In this document: positions 8,274 to 17,169 of the stretch, piece by piece | Numbering within the stretch: the first letter of the stretch is position 1 | How the letters are laid out: the number at the start of each line of letters is the position of its first letter | NCBI RefSeq assembly: GCF_907165195.1 | Contig: NZ_OU015584.1 | Coordinates: 1,736,001 to 1,800,000, forward strand | DNA from: Parvicella tangerina | GTDB lineage: Bacteria; Bacteroidota; Bacteroidia; Flavobacteriales_D; Parvicellaceae | DNA length: 64,000 nucleotides | Direction: 5' to 3' | The notes under the pieces: generated by a model | Databases searched by the model: none | What the model was told of the DNA's origin: nothing | The model's input: the letters and a program-made list of their open reading frames with translations, nothing else | Made by a program: the position numbers and the translations under genes

Positions 8274-9332
8274 ATGACGACAATTGATAAAACAAAACCC
8301 GTATTGGTAACTGGAGCTACAGGGTACGTAGCTGGATGGTTAGTTAAAAAACTACTGGATGAAGGATATACCGTGCATGCAGCAGTAAGAAATCCTGATA
8401 AAAAAGAAAAGGTACAGCACCTGGATAAGATAGCTTCAGAATCACCAGGAAGCATTAAATACTTTAAATCAGATCTGCTTGTTGATGGATCCTATGATGA
8501 AGCCATGAAGGATTGTGAACTGGTCTTTCACACCGCATCACCATTTGTGCTAGACGTTAAAAATCCACAGAAAGATTTAATAGAACCTGCGGTCAACGGC
8601 ACAAAAAATGTACTGGATTCAGTGAATAGAACGCCCACTGTAAAGAGAGTAGTGGTAACCAGCAGTTGCGCGGCTATCTATTCAGATGCAGATGAATGTG
8701 CTCAATACCCGAATGGGGAAATAACTGAAGAGATTTGGAATACAACAGCCACCTTAGATCATCAGCCTTACTCATTATCTAAAACACTTGCTGAAAAGAA
8801 AGCCTGGGAAATGGAAAAAGCTCAGGACAGGTGGGAGCTGGTAACAATTAATCCGAGTTTCGTTATGGGACCATTCTTAAACCCTAATGCTACAACATCT
8901 GAGAGTTTTAGTATTGTGAAACAAATGGGAGACGGAACGTTCAAGATGGGCGCACCTAGAATGGGAATCGGTGTAATCGATGTCAGAGACCTTGCAGAGG
9001 CACATTTTAGAGCAGGAACTTATCCTGAGGCCAAAGGACGACATATTATTAGTGCGCACAACACCGACTTTTATGAAATGGGATCATCACTATTACCCAA
9101 ATTCGGTGATGACTATCCGTTGCCAAAGAAAGTTGCTCCGAAATGGTTGATCTGGTTAATTGGTCCTATGATCAATAAAGGAATGACAAGAAAAATGATC
9201 TCCAAGAACATTGGACACAAATGGAAGGCGAATAATTCGAAAAGTATCCAAGAACTGGGAATGAGCTACCGACCTCTAAAAGAAACCATGGAAGACTCTT
9301 TTCAAGTATTGGTGGATAACAAGATTATTTAA
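8274..9332 (+). CDS. NAD(P)-dependent epimerase/aldehyde reductase, extended SDR
   Basis: This 352-residue extended short-chain dehydrogenase resembles the dihydroflavonol-4-reductase/cinnamoyl-CoA-reductase-like aldehyde reductases. The dinucleotide loop is VLVTGATGYVAGWLVKKLL at residues 11-29, followed by VHAAVRNPDK, whose Arg suggests NADPH. Catalytic residues are the Ser in VVTSSCAA and the Tyr and Lys in YSLSK. It likely reduces an aldehyde or ketone, with unknown substrate. It is transcribed from its own promoter directly behind the AraC regulator gene, and a regulator-type palindrome overlaps its -33 region. Length is normal for the family. Confidence 0.88.
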   Translation: MTTIDKTKPVLVTGATGYVAGWLVKKLLDEGYTVHAAVRNPDKKEKVQHLDKIASESPGSIKYFKSDLLVDGSYDEAMKDCELVFHTASPFVLDVKNPQKDLIEPAVNGTKNVLDSVNRTPTVKRVVVTSSCAAIYSDADECAQYPNGEITEEIWNTTATLDHQPYSLSKTLAEKKAWEMEKAQDRWELVTINPSFVMGPFLNPNATTSESFSIVKQMGDGTFKMGAPRMGIGVIDVRDLAEAHFRAGTYPEAKGRHIISAHNTDFYEMGSSLLPKFGDDYPLPKKVAPKWLIWLIGPMINKGMTRKMISKNIGHKWKANNSKSIQELGMSYRPLKETMEDSFQVLVDNKII

Positions 9333-9353
9333 CTTTGGTCAAAATTAGATTTG

Positions 9354-9785
9354 ATGAAAAAGTTCATATTGTTCCTAATGAGTTTGTCACTATTGGCTTG
9401 CGGGAGTACCGAAGTAGAAGGTGACAAATCAGAATCAGCCTATTACATTTCAATTGATGATAAAGTAGCCGAAACGAATAATGAATCAGACGTTGGCTTT
9501 ATGTCTGATAACATAGCTGGTAAAACGGAATTCACGTTGAATGGAGTGAAGCTCACGGTGAAGAAGATGGCGACTGATTTTTCTGCCGATCCGAAGTCAA
9601 TTGAAGGTAAGCAGTATAAAGGTCTTGTTGAAAAGGGGGAGTCAACGCATTGTTCAGTAACAATTGTAAAGGTGACTGAACTTGAAAGTGATGATATGAA
9701 GACTGATTATGTGATCGAAGGAAAATTAAAAACGATTAAAGACGAGGGTAAATTCAAAGTCGTCATGTTTAAAATGAATGACTAA
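9354..9785 (+). CDS. Hypothetical lipoprotein
   Basis: The protein starts MKKFILFLMSLSLLACGST, a short signal peptide with a clear lipobox (LLAC), so it is probably lipidated. The rest (about 125 residues) is a hydrophilic beta-rich domain with no family I recognise; EFTLNGVKLTVKKM and VTIVKVTELE look like alternating strands. I take the ATG at 9354; a TTG sits directly before it. It follows the reductase gene by 21 nt and ends in front of a strong terminator, so it may be the last gene of that transcript. Confidence 0.65.
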   Translation: MKKFILFLMSLSLLACGSTEVEGDKSESAYYISIDDKVAETNNESDVGFMSDNIAGKTEFTLNGVKLTVKKMATDFSADPKSIEGKQYKGLVEKGESTHCSVTIVKVTELESDDMKTDYVIEGKLKTIKDEGKFKVVMFKMND

Positions 9786-9795
9786 ACACCATCTG

Positions 9796-9825
9796 AAAGC
9801 CTTCTGTCAATTAGAAGGCTTTTTT
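9796..9825 (+). terminator. Rho-independent terminator
   Basis: A perfect 10-bp stem AAAGCCTTCT / AGAAGGCTTT with a 7-nt loop is followed by a run of T. It begins 11 nt after the lipoprotein stop codon at 9785 and separates it from the ABC transporter operon. Confidence 0.85.
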
Positions 9826-9876
9826 ATTGCTGATTATTGTCAGGTTCTAGCTGCTGAAATTCCTTACTTTAGTATT

Positions 9877-10752
9877 ATGAAAGCAATTGAGTTTAACAAC
9901 CTTACGAAGTACTACGGCAATTCGTTGGGCATGAAAGACGTCACTTTTGAGGTTGAACAAGGAGAGGTTTTTGGTTTTATCGGACCAAACGGAGCTGGAA
10001 AATCAACGGCAATAAGAACGTTGCTCGGATTACTTAAACCTACTTCTGGGTCTGCAAAAGTTTTAGGTATGGATTCAGAGAAGCAGGGAGCTGAGCTACG
10101 CAAGAAGATTGGCTATTTGCCTTCAGAGGTGAACTACTATGCAGAAATGACTTCCAGGGAACTATTAGCTTATTCGGCTGGTTTTTATGAAAGTGTAGAT
10201 CTGAAGGAAATAGACCGCCTTGCCGAACACTTTGAGTTAGATCTGGATAAGGAGATTGAAGATCTTTCTTTTGGAAATAAGAAGAAGTGTGCGATTGTTC
10301 AATGCTTACTGCACAAACCTGAGCTTTTGATTTTAGATGAGCCTACTTCTGGGTTGGATCCGCTCATGCAAAACAGATTTTTTGATTTATTGGAAGAGTT
10401 AAATAAACAAGGCACTACCATTTTTTTTAGTTCGCATGTGCTTTCAGAGATTCAGAGAATGTGCGACCGTGCAGCTGTAATCCGAAAAGGTGAAATCATA
10501 GCTGTTGAGCATATTCAGCATTTGCTGGAAAAGCAAATGAAAAAAGTGAAGTTAACCCTTTCAGATGATCAAGCTTTGACGCAGTTTCCTGATGGTGCTC
10601 AGAATGAGAAGCAACTTGGTAACAAAGTAACATTTGAATACTTAGGAGGTATCAATCCATTGCTAGATTGGCTTTCATCCTGCGAGTTGCAAGATCTCGT
10701 GATGGAAGAACCTGATTTGGAATCTATCTTCATGAATTATTACAAAAGATAA
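9877..10752 (+). CDS. ABC transporter ATP-binding protein
   Basis: This 291-residue ATPase belongs to an ABC-2 type exporter. It shows Walker A (GPNGAGKST), a signature motif LSFGNKKK (a degenerate form of LSGGQ), Walker B (LLILDEPTSGLD) and the switch His in FFSSHV. I start it at the ATG at 9877 (MKAIEFNNLTKYYG), because the longer frame would run through the preceding terminator. The partner permease begins 11 nt after its stop, so the two form an operon. Paired domains of this kind export drugs, lipids or polysaccharide precursors; the cargo is not visible. Confidence 0.92.
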   Translation: MKAIEFNNLTKYYGNSLGMKDVTFEVEQGEVFGFIGPNGAGKSTAIRTLLGLLKPTSGSAKVLGMDSEKQGAELRKKIGYLPSEVNYYAEMTSRELLAYSAGFYESVDLKEIDRLAEHFELDLDKEIEDLSFGNKKKCAIVQCLLHKPELLILDEPTSGLDPLMQNRFFDLLEELNKQGTTIFFSSHVLSEIQRMCDRAAVIRKGEIIAVEHIQHLLEKQMKKVKLTLSDDQALTQFPDGAQNEKQLGNKVTFEYLGGINPLLDWLSSCELQDLVMEEPDLESIFMNYYKR

Positions 10753-10763
10753 ATCAGATTAGT

Positions 10764-11570
10764 ATGAATAAAAACCTCTTTACGAAAGAACTGAAAAGAA
10801 GCAGAAAAAATCTGATTGTATGGACATCAATTGTCGTAGGATTTACCTTCATGGTTTTGGCCATTTTCCCGTTTATGGAAGACATGGGAAAGGATATGGT
10901 TGAATTAATGGACAAAATGCCACCCGAGATAGGTAAGGCATTTGGAATGGATAGTCAAACCTGGTCAAATATTCTTGGGTTTTACAGTACTTATTACGGA
11001 GTTTACATTGTTGTTTTGATAAGCATCTATACAGCTTCAACTGGTGCGAATATCCTTTCTAAGGAGGAGCGAGAGAGAACAGCTGAGTTTCTAATGACCA
11101 AACCCGTTACCCGATGGGAAATTTTCAAAACGAAGATGACGACATTGTTTACATTGGCTATGATCATATTTGTGATTCAAACGGTGTCTGCCATTATAGG
11201 TTTGATGTTGTTTGGAAATGATACTTTTGAATGGAGAATCTTTACGATCATGCAGTTAAGCGGACTGGTGCTGATGATTTTCTTCACGACTTGTGGAGTT
11301 ACGTTGTCGATGTTTTTAACACCTAAGAAGAATTTTATGGGAATGGTTGTTGGCTTGACGTTTGGTACCTACTTTCTTAACGCCATTGCAAAATCAACAG
11401 ATCAGACAACTTTTTTAGGGTACTTCTCACCGTTTCATTATTTTGATTTTACCGTATTTGATCCAGATTATGCGTTCAATTTCATTGGGGCCGCTATCTT
11501 CTTAATCATCTCTTTCGGGTTACTTTATCTATCGTATACTACTTATGTGAAGAAAGATATTAGTGGGTAG
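10764..11570 (+). CDS. ABC-2 type transporter permease
   Basis: This 268-residue inner-membrane protein has six predicted membrane helices: one near 18-38 (LIVWTSIVVGFTFMVLAIF), one near the STYYGVYIVVLISIY segment, and four further on, with the hydrophilic loop KEERERTAEFLMTKPVTRWE typical of NatB/YhaP-like ABC-2 permeases. It is the membrane partner of the ATPase encoded 11 nt upstream. Its 3' end overlaps the convergent glycosyltransferase gene by 11 nt, so there is no room for a separate terminator. Confidence 0.88.
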   Translation: MNKNLFTKELKRSRKNLIVWTSIVVGFTFMVLAIFPFMEDMGKDMVELMDKMPPEIGKAFGMDSQTWSNILGFYSTYYGVYIVVLISIYTASTGANILSKEERERTAEFLMTKPVTRWEIFKTKMTTLFTLAMIIFVIQTVSAIIGLMLFGNDTFEWRIFTIMQLSGLVLMIFFTTCGVTLSMFLTPKKNFMGMVVGLTFGTYFLNAIAKSTDQTTFLGYFSPFHYFDFTVFDPDYAFNFIGAAIFLIISFGLLYLSYTTYVKKDISG

Positions 11571-12759
11571 TCTGCCTTTGCAGAATATGGTTTAAGGTAT
11601 TTCTATATGTTTTCTGCATCTGATCTAAACGATAGGAAGATAGTGCAACAATACTGTCAATCTGCTTGTAAGTTTCTGACTCGATCCATAAGATGATTTT
11701 ATCAGCAAGATCAGTACTATTCGAATAGGAAACGAACATATCCTTAATATCTCTATCCAGGGGGTAGGATTCGTTGATCAATGCAGGCTTGTGATATTTG
11801 ATGACATCATTAATGCTTCCAGAAATCTTCGTGTATCCATAGAATTCTTCGTAGATGGTATAACGGGTTTTGATTCTTGTAGGAATGATAAAAAAATCGG
11901 ATTCAGCTATGTGTTGGTCAAATTCTGACTGAGGAACGAATCCGCTAAAATATGTGATGCTGAAGTTATTTGAAGTCATCTCTTTTAATCCGTTGATAAT
12001 TCTAACTCCATAACTCGTATTAGCTTTACCCAACAGCACTAGTTCCAAATGCTTATTGGATTCCCTTAAATAAGGCATGAGATTCGATATTGCATCAACA
12101 ACAACCTTGTAGTCACGATTTCGCTGATCTACTTTTCCGATGACACTTATTTTGATCTTATCAGGATTATTTCCTCGATATGTTTTTGGTTTGTTCCAAT
12201 AACCAAAAGGTAACGTCCATGCTTTTTCTAAAGGAACAGCAAAATTATTGGTTACGTAAGAAGTTATTTGACTGCCTGGAAATGCAAAATGATCGACTTG
12301 ATTCATAAGTTTTTTTCTGTAGTACCAGTCAAACTCACCAATGGTCTTTCGAGCAAAATGAGAACTATCCTTCCAAACATAAAAAGGTGTTAGTTTCGGC
12401 TTAAACGTCTTGATTAGTGGGTTGAAGTAGGTGTTGGCGTTATGAATTCGAAGAACCGTAGCGCCAGTTATCTTCAATTCTGACCATGTTTTATAGTTAC
12501 TAGCGATTGTGTTGAACAAAACGATATGGTTTTGGTTGAGAGTCTTAAGATGAAGACCTAAGAACTTATTAAGAGATATTTCATCTTCTTTTAAGTAAAG
12601 CTGAAAGTAATCTTGTTCCTGCCAATTGACCTGCTCCCAAATTTTGATTGAGGTGAAAACTGTAACATCAATGCCTGGTTGACGAAGGATATGCAGAGTG
12701 TTTCTTAGAACTTCTGCATGATAATCAAATTCTATGATAGCTACTTTAATTTTGGTCAT
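11560..12759 (-). CDS. Glycosyltransferase-like protein, GT4/GT-B fold
   Basis: The 399-residue protein starts KIKVAIIEFDYHAEVLRN like a GT-B N-terminal Rossmann domain. It has a second domain beginning KISVIGKVDQRNRDYKVV and a donor-site-like region ESDFFIIPTRIK with the acidic residues YTIYEEFYG. I infer a glycosyltransferase; the family match is weaker than for the gene at 2946. The start overlaps the end of the sulfotransferase gene by 14 nt, so three leftward genes (two sulfotransferases and this one) form one unit, suggesting assembly of a sulfated glycan. Confidence 0.68.
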   Translation of the reverse strand: MTKIKVAIIEFDYHAEVLRNTLHILRQPGIDVTVFTSIKIWEQVNWQEQDYFQLYLKEDEISLNKFLGLHLKTLNQNHIVLFNTIASNYKTWSELKITGATVLRIHNANTYFNPLIKTFKPKLTPFYVWKDSSHFARKTIGEFDWYYRKKLMNQVDHFAFPGSQITSYVTNNFAVPLEKAWTLPFGYWNKPKTYRGNNPDKIKISVIGKVDQRNRDYKVVVDAISNLMPYLRESNKHLELVLLGKANTSYGVRIINGLKEMTSNNFSITYFSGFVPQSEFDQHIAESDFFIIPTRIKTRYTIYEEFYGYTKISGSINDVIKYHKPALINESYPLDRDIKDMFVSYSNSTDLADKIILWIESETYKQIDSIVALSSYRLDQMQKTYRNTLNHILQRQTTH

Positions 12760-13567
12760 ACCTTGCTAGTAGAGATGGTTCGTAATCGACTAAGGCTTCT
12801 TCAACCTGTTTTACTTCATCAATGGTTAAACGCTCTTTAACTTTATCAATTAGTTTTAGCTCTTTAGTATTGTTTGCTTTCCAGGTTTCATCTTGACTGA
12901 TTATGCTACTTGCACTTTGGCGATAATCGAATTCTTTATCCTTGAAACTTAGGTCTAAAAAATTAAAAACATTTGTCATAACCTGTTTGGGTTGCTCTAC
13001 TAAATCTTCGTAATAAACGTGAAGGTGATTTTGTCTCTTAAGGTAACGTTCGCTAATGTAAATTTCTTTGATGTATCGATTTATTGCTTTTTTCAAAGAA
13101 GTCTGTTTGAAAGCATTAGGGTGTTTCTTGCTGACGTCAAAAAGCGCTGCGATATTAGCCTTAGGGTCCCGAATTGTATGAATGAAGAAGCAATTATCAG
13201 TATTCTTTTCGATCAGGTCAATAAAGTAAAGATGCATCGGAGTTTTTTCCAGCCAGCAATTCTGATCGTTTGAGATCGCAATATTATCCATCAATTGAGT
13301 CAAGTGTTTTACCCATTGGTTGAGGTCTCTTGAATTACCCGAATAAGGTTTATATCCGTTTAGCCGATTCTCTTCAAAAAAATGCCTGACCAGCTCTTTA
13401 TGATCAGGAGTGATTTTATGCAAAAATCGCAGGATTTTTTGTTTAGGAAGTGTTGCCGAAAAGAAGTGTGTTTCTGGAAAAGTACAGATTTCTGGGTGGT
13501 TTCCGATCATGCTTTGAAGCAGTGTGGTACCCGATCTAGCTATGCCTACGATGAAAATTCTTTTCAT
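12746..13567 (-). CDS. Sulfotransferase family protein
   Basis: The 273-residue protein opens with the PAPS 5'-phosphosulfate loop, VGIARSGTTLLQSMI, followed by HPEICTFPETHFF. The 3'-phosphate-binding motif is FIHTIRDPKANIAALF. These are the two hallmark motifs of PAPS-dependent sulfotransferases. It probably transfers sulfate from PAPS to a sugar or small metabolite. The gene lies 6 nt downstream of a second, different sulfotransferase gene and overlaps the following glycosyltransferase gene, so a carbohydrate acceptor is the best inference. Confidence 0.85.
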   Translation of the reverse strand: MKRIFIVGIARSGTTLLQSMIGNHPEICTFPETHFFSATLPKQKILRFLHKITPDHKELVRHFFEENRLNGYKPYSGNSRDLNQWVKHLTQLMDNIAISNDQNCWLEKTPMHLYFIDLIEKNTDNCFFIHTIRDPKANIAALFDVSKKHPNAFKQTSLKKAINRYIKEIYISERYLKRQNHLHVYYEDLVEQPKQVMTNVFNFLDLSFKDKEFDYRQSASSIISQDETWKANNTKELKLIDKVKERLTIDEVKQVEEALVDYEPSLLARYDQN

Positions 13568-13573
13568 AATTTA

Positions 13574-14527
13574 TTATACCTCAAAGTTAATCGAACCAAA
13601 GGCTAACTCATAACCTTTTAAAAAATCATCAACTTGCTTAGTTGTTAATCGATTTTTCCAGACAGTATGATGGTCTGAGATGTCTCGATTAGTTTTGTAA
13701 CCATCTCCTCTCTTGAACTTAGACTCCATAAACGTTTTTGTATGAGTACCGAAGTTGATATTCAATTTCTCGCAGAGTTGATGAACTTCTTCAAATGGAT
13801 TTGAAATAACGCTTTCGTAATCTACAAAATGTATTGACTCGTAGGACTGATTTTTTATGTATGAAACTTCAAATACCCCTAGCTGATAGCCAGATAGAAA
13901 GCTACTTGACTTTTCAATTGGTGAATCTATTGACTCTATTCCAAAGTGTGAAAGCAACCTACGGTTTAAGTAAAGTTTTCTATTCCCGTCTGGCATTCCC
14001 ATATTTGTGTAGCTGGAGAACGTGTTCAAGGGGTGTCTTTTGAGGACTACGGGAATGAAATCAATATTGTCTACAAGAAAAGGTATTGCTAGGCTAGCAT
14101 GGACGCTTTTAATTAAGGTTCGTTTATTTGTCCGTTTTCCAGTAACTAATCTTTTCCATATTTTGTCAAGTGGAATTGACTTGTCTAGGGCAATGCCTTT
14201 CAAATTAACATTCCTTTGCAATTTTTCATTACTTAACCGAAGAATCTTTTTTATTAGTTTATTTTGCCAATCACTGTGATCTACAATTTCAAAATTAAAG
14301 GCTGTTGCAAAAAGTTCAATGAAACTGTTTGAGTCATCTTTTTCCTTAAGAAAAGGAAATCGGTGAAGACCTATTTTATGTAGTAACCCAAAAATAGAGT
14401 TAATCTCATTGTCTGGCTCATGAACTAATCTGATCTCTTGATGAAAAGTAAGGACTTCAGAGAGCCAGGAGGAGCCTGATCTTGGTACACTGAATAGAAT
14501 AATGTTATCTTTTCTTCCATTGTTCAT
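13574..14527 (-). CDS. Sulfotransferase family protein
   Basis: The 317-residue protein starts with NIILFSVPRSGSSWLSEVL, the 5'-phosphosulfate-binding loop of PAPS-dependent sulfotransferases. Later VVLKRHPLNTFSSYTNMG matches the 3'-phosphate site (R-x(n)-S). The sequence otherwise differs greatly from the adjacent sulfotransferase, so the pair is not a recent duplication and the two likely modify different positions or acceptors. It is the first gene of the leftward sulfotransferase/glycosyltransferase unit and follows the terminator of the OmpA gene. Confidence 0.82.
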   Translation of the reverse strand: MNNGRKDNIILFSVPRSGSSWLSEVLTFHQEIRLVHEPDNEINSIFGLLHKIGLHRFPFLKEKDDSNSFIELFATAFNFEIVDHSDWQNKLIKKILRLSNEKLQRNVNLKGIALDKSIPLDKIWKRLVTGKRTNKRTLIKSVHASLAIPFLVDNIDFIPVVLKRHPLNTFSSYTNMGMPDGNRKLYLNRRLLSHFGIESIDSPIEKSSSFLSGYQLGVFEVSYIKNQSYESIHFVDYESVISNPFEEVHQLCEKLNINFGTHTKTFMESKFKRGDGYKTNRDISDHHTVWKNRLTTKQVDDFLKGYELAFGSINFEV

Positions 14528-14599
14528 CAGATGTGAAGATAGTACTATTTCTGAAGTAAAATTCTTATGTATGTGAAGTTCATTAACTCCGGATAGTTA

Positions 14600-14640
14600 A
14601 AACAAAAACCTGAGATGAATGATATTCTTATCTCAGGTTC
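14600..14640 (-). terminator. Rho-independent terminator of the OmpA-family gene
   Basis: A perfect 10-bp stem AACCTGAGAT / ATCTCAGGTT encloses a loop that can add four more pairs (GAAT/ATTC). On the minus strand it is followed by TTTTTGTTTT. It starts 10 nt after the OmpA-domain stop codon at 14650. Confidence 0.85.
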
Positions 14641-14649
14641 GTGCAATAA

Positions 14650-15189
14650 CTACTCTGGTTGGTAGTCTGTACTTAATATCTTAAACTGTGTCCTCCGGTT
14701 TTTTTGATGTGCGGCTTCTTGCTCTTCGGTGGTTGGTAAGGAGGCGATGTATTCGCAAGTTAAGCCATCCTTAGGAACTCCTTCTCCATAGCCTACGGGT
14801 ACAAGTCGTTCGCGTTGAATACCTTTAGAAATCAGATATTCAACACACGAATTTGCTCTTCCTTGTGACAATTTTAGATTATAGGGGATAGATCCTCTGC
14901 AGTCTGTATGGGCTTGTAACTCAACTACCCAGGTAGGATGCTCAACCATCAGATCATAAAGATCGTTTAAAGAGTCTTTGGAGTTGATTTGGCCATTAAT
15001 TACCTGAAGTAAGGTGTCGTCATAATCATATCTAACCTCAGGAAGGTCAATAGGCTTGGCTATAGGGAAAAGAACAAACTCCTCGATAAAATTTTTTGCT
15101 GGTTTCAAGACCAATGGTTGAGATTTTTGATGAAGCTTCAGCATGCGCTGGTGCAGAAACAACAAACGAATAGTTTTTTTCTTGATCAA
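14650..15189 (-). CDS. OmpA/PD40 envelope protein, 3' part after frameshift (OmpA domain)
   Basis: This frame carries the peptidoglycan-binding OmpA C-terminal domain: LPEVRYDYDD, VELQAHTDCRGS with the conserved Asp and Arg, LSQGRANSCVEYLISKGI and RRTQFKI. It continues the protein in the upstream, overlapping frame (15047-16642). Removing one A from the six-A run at 15092-15097 (minus strand) joins them into one protein of about 663 residues, reading ETSKNFIEEFVLFPIAKP across the joint, as in PorE-like OmpA/PD40/CNA-B proteins. The nominal start at 15189 is not a real start; genuine coding begins around 15095. The domain would anchor the protein to peptidoglycan. Confidence 0.75.
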   Translation of the reverse strand: MIKKKTIRLLFLHQRMLKLHQKSQPLVLKPAKNFIEEFVLFPIAKPIDLPEVRYDYDDTLLQVINGQINSKDSLNDLYDLMVEHPTWVVELQAHTDCRGSIPYNLKLSQGRANSCVEYLISKGIQRERLVPVGYGEGVPKDGLTCEYIASLPTTEEQEAAHQKNRRTQFKILSTDYQPE

Positions 15190-16642
15190 AATATCGCTTC
15201 ATTTTATTGACTTCGTCAAACTTAAAGTAACCATTTTCATTAGCGGTGACCTCATAAATTTCTTGGTCTGATGAGGTAAGTACGATGTTGGCATACGGAA
15301 TTGGTTCACCATTTTCTTTGCTCAACACATAGCATTCAGAGGTGATCTTGATCTGTTTTAAGTTGAATGAGTACAAATCATCCATTCCTTTACCGCCAGA
15401 ACGATTGCTTGATAGAAAACCTCGATTTTCACTTTCCAGTAGTATACCAAAGTCATCCCTGCAGGAGTTTAGTGGTGCAGGAAGCAATTCGGGCTCCTCC
15501 CATACGTCTTCTTCTTCCGTTGCTAGCGCTTTATATAAATCAAGTCCACCTAAACCTATTCTTCCGTTTGACGAGTAGTACAGGTTGTTGTCTTCGTCAA
15601 GGTAAGGAAATACATCATCCCCAATAGTATTAATGGTTGGACCTAAATTAATCGGAGTTTTCCAGCTTTTTTCCTTTTTGTCATAATGAGTAATCCATAG
15701 ATCTTTTCCTCCAAATCCTGAAGGAAGATCAGCTGCAAAGATCATCAGGTCACCATTTTTGTTTAAGGTGGGGTGACCGCAACTTAATGAATCCGCACCT
15801 TCTGGTTTTAAAGAGATTTCTTCCGCTATTGTCCAGCGGTTGCCTTTTCGTTCACTGTAATAAATAGAACAACCGATGTTCTCTTTGGGAATTACGTTGC
15901 ATCGGGTGAAATAAAGACGGTCCTCTTTTTCGACCATGGCAGGAGTTCCTTCATTATGCGGAGTGTTAATTTCCTCGGGCAGCAGAACAGGTTCTGCCCA
16001 TTTCCCTTTGTTATCTCTTGTCGTCATCCAGATATCTGAAAAGCTTTGACCAGTTCGATCGTCTAGATCATCTCCTGTAGAGCCTGGACGCGTTGATGCA
16101 AAGAGTAATGTGTTCTGCTTCTTATCAGCAAATGAACTGGAGTAATCATAGAAGTCTGAGTTCAATTGAATTTCTCCCTGAAAGATATACCTGCTTTCAT
16201 CGGGCAACATGGGGTTTGTCATCTGAATTTCACAAGATTTGAGTTTAGTTTTTGTCCATTTATCATCTGGAATTAACTTAAGGTATTCTTGAAATAGTTC
16301 AGCAGCATTCTCGTATTCGCCTTGTTGCATGAGTACCTCTGCCATTCGTAGAACCAGCTTTGGTTCTTTGCTTTTGAATTTTAATTTTTCTGCTCGCTCA
16401 AGGTATACTTCAGCCTGCGCTATGTCAAGCATTTGAGCATAGCAAAGAGCAATCTTAAAATTGATCTCGCCCTTTACCTGAGCAGATTTCGTACGTACTT
16501 CGGCTTTTTTATAACTATCAATAGCTGTTACAAATTTTTCATTGTAGAAGGCAATTTCGGCATCTTTGAAATGATCTTTCTGGCTAAAGGATAAGTTGCA
16601 TGTCCCAATAAATAGAACGAGTAATATTAATTTTGTTTTCAT
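15047..16642 (-). CDS. OmpA/PD40 envelope protein, 5' part before frameshift
   Basis: After a signal peptide (KLILLVLFIGTCNLSFSQ) come tetratricopeptide-like helices (about 22-130), PD40/WD40-like beta-propeller repeats (about 150-430; blades such as LLFASTRPGSTGDDLDD and LYYSSNGRIGLGGLDLYKA) and a carboxypeptidase-regulatory-like domain (about 435-510). The frame then runs off into FYRGVCSFPYSQAY and stops, while the OmpA domain continues in another frame. This domain order is that of PorE-like T9SS-associated periplasmic proteins. The gene is therefore either inactivated by one inserted base, rescued by slippage, or mis-sequenced. A palindrome ACAGGCCTGT lies upstream at 16674-16683. Confidence 0.8.
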   Translation of the reverse strand: MKTKLILLVLFIGTCNLSFSQKDHFKDAEIAFYNEKFVTAIDSYKKAEVRTKSAQVKGEINFKIALCYAQMLDIAQAEVYLERAEKLKFKSKEPKLVLRMAEVLMQQGEYENAAELFQEYLKLIPDDKWTKTKLKSCEIQMTNPMLPDESRYIFQGEIQLNSDFYDYSSSFADKKQNTLLFASTRPGSTGDDLDDRTGQSFSDIWMTTRDNKGKWAEPVLLPEEINTPHNEGTPAMVEKEDRLYFTRCNVIPKENIGCSIYYSERKGNRWTIAEEISLKPEGADSLSCGHPTLNKNGDLMIFAADLPSGFGGKDLWITHYDKKEKSWKTPINLGPTINTIGDDVFPYLDEDNNLYYSSNGRIGLGGLDLYKALATEEEDVWEEPELLPAPLNSCRDDFGILLESENRGFLSSNRSGGKGMDDLYSFNLKQIKITSECYVLSKENGEPIPYANIVLTSSDQEIYEVTANENGYFKFDEVNKMKRYFDQEKNYSFVVSAPAHAEASSKISTIGLETSKKFYRGVCSFPYSQAY

Positions 16643-16773
16643 TTTGCTTAGTTCTCAACGGTTAAAAAACTAAACAGGCCTGTCTTTAATTATTGAATAT
16701 TCTACTCGAATAATACATACCTCAAAAAAGGTTACAAAAATCTAAAGTTCTACCTTTATCCTAAAATTGAAGT

Positions 16774-17169
16774 ATGTCAGTAACTTGTCCATGTGGAACT
16801 GAATTGTCCTATGAAAACTGCTGTGGAGTCTTTCATGAGGATATAACAAAGGTCCAGACGGCAGAGCAATTGATGCGATCACGTTACACAGCCTTTGTAA
16901 AAGCGAATGGTGACTACTTAATGGAAAGTCACCACTCCACAACCAGGCCATCCCAACAGAAGTATGAAATCGTAAAATGGGCGATGTCTGTTAAGTGGTT
17001 GAAACTTGAAATAGAAAAAGTGATAGGAGGGGAGCGAAATGATGAAGAGGGAGAAGTTATCTTCAATGCTTACTACATGGAGCGATTCAGGAACAAGCGT
17101 TTACATGAACATTCTAAATTTGTAAAGGAGAATGGGTATTGGGTGTATTTAGGAATTGTTCAAGATTAA
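16774..17169 (+). CDS. YchJ-family protein with SEC-C motif
   Basis: The N-terminus CPCGTELSYENCCGVFH is a SEC-C-type zinc-binding motif, followed by AEQLMRSRYTAFVKANGDYLMESHHSTTR, the hallmark of the YchJ (UPF0225) family with its NTF2-like fold. At 131 residues it has the normal family length. The molecular role is not established. The stop overlaps the start of the downstream kinase-like gene by one base (TAATG), so the two are co-translated. A TACCTTTA box about 15 nt before the ATG is a weak promoter candidate. Confidence 0.85.
   Translation: MSVTCPCGTELSYENCCGVFHEDITKVQTAEQLMRSRYTAFVKANGDYLMESHHSTTRPSQQKYEIVKWAMSVKWLKLEIEKVIGGERNDEEGEVIFNAYYMERFRNKRLHEHSKFVKENGYWVYLGIVQD

Noticed and set aside
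16674-16683. ACAGGCCTGT palindrome as an operator for the OmpA or ychJ-like gene
   Set aside because: A single 10-bp palindrome without a second copy or matching regulator is not enough evidence.
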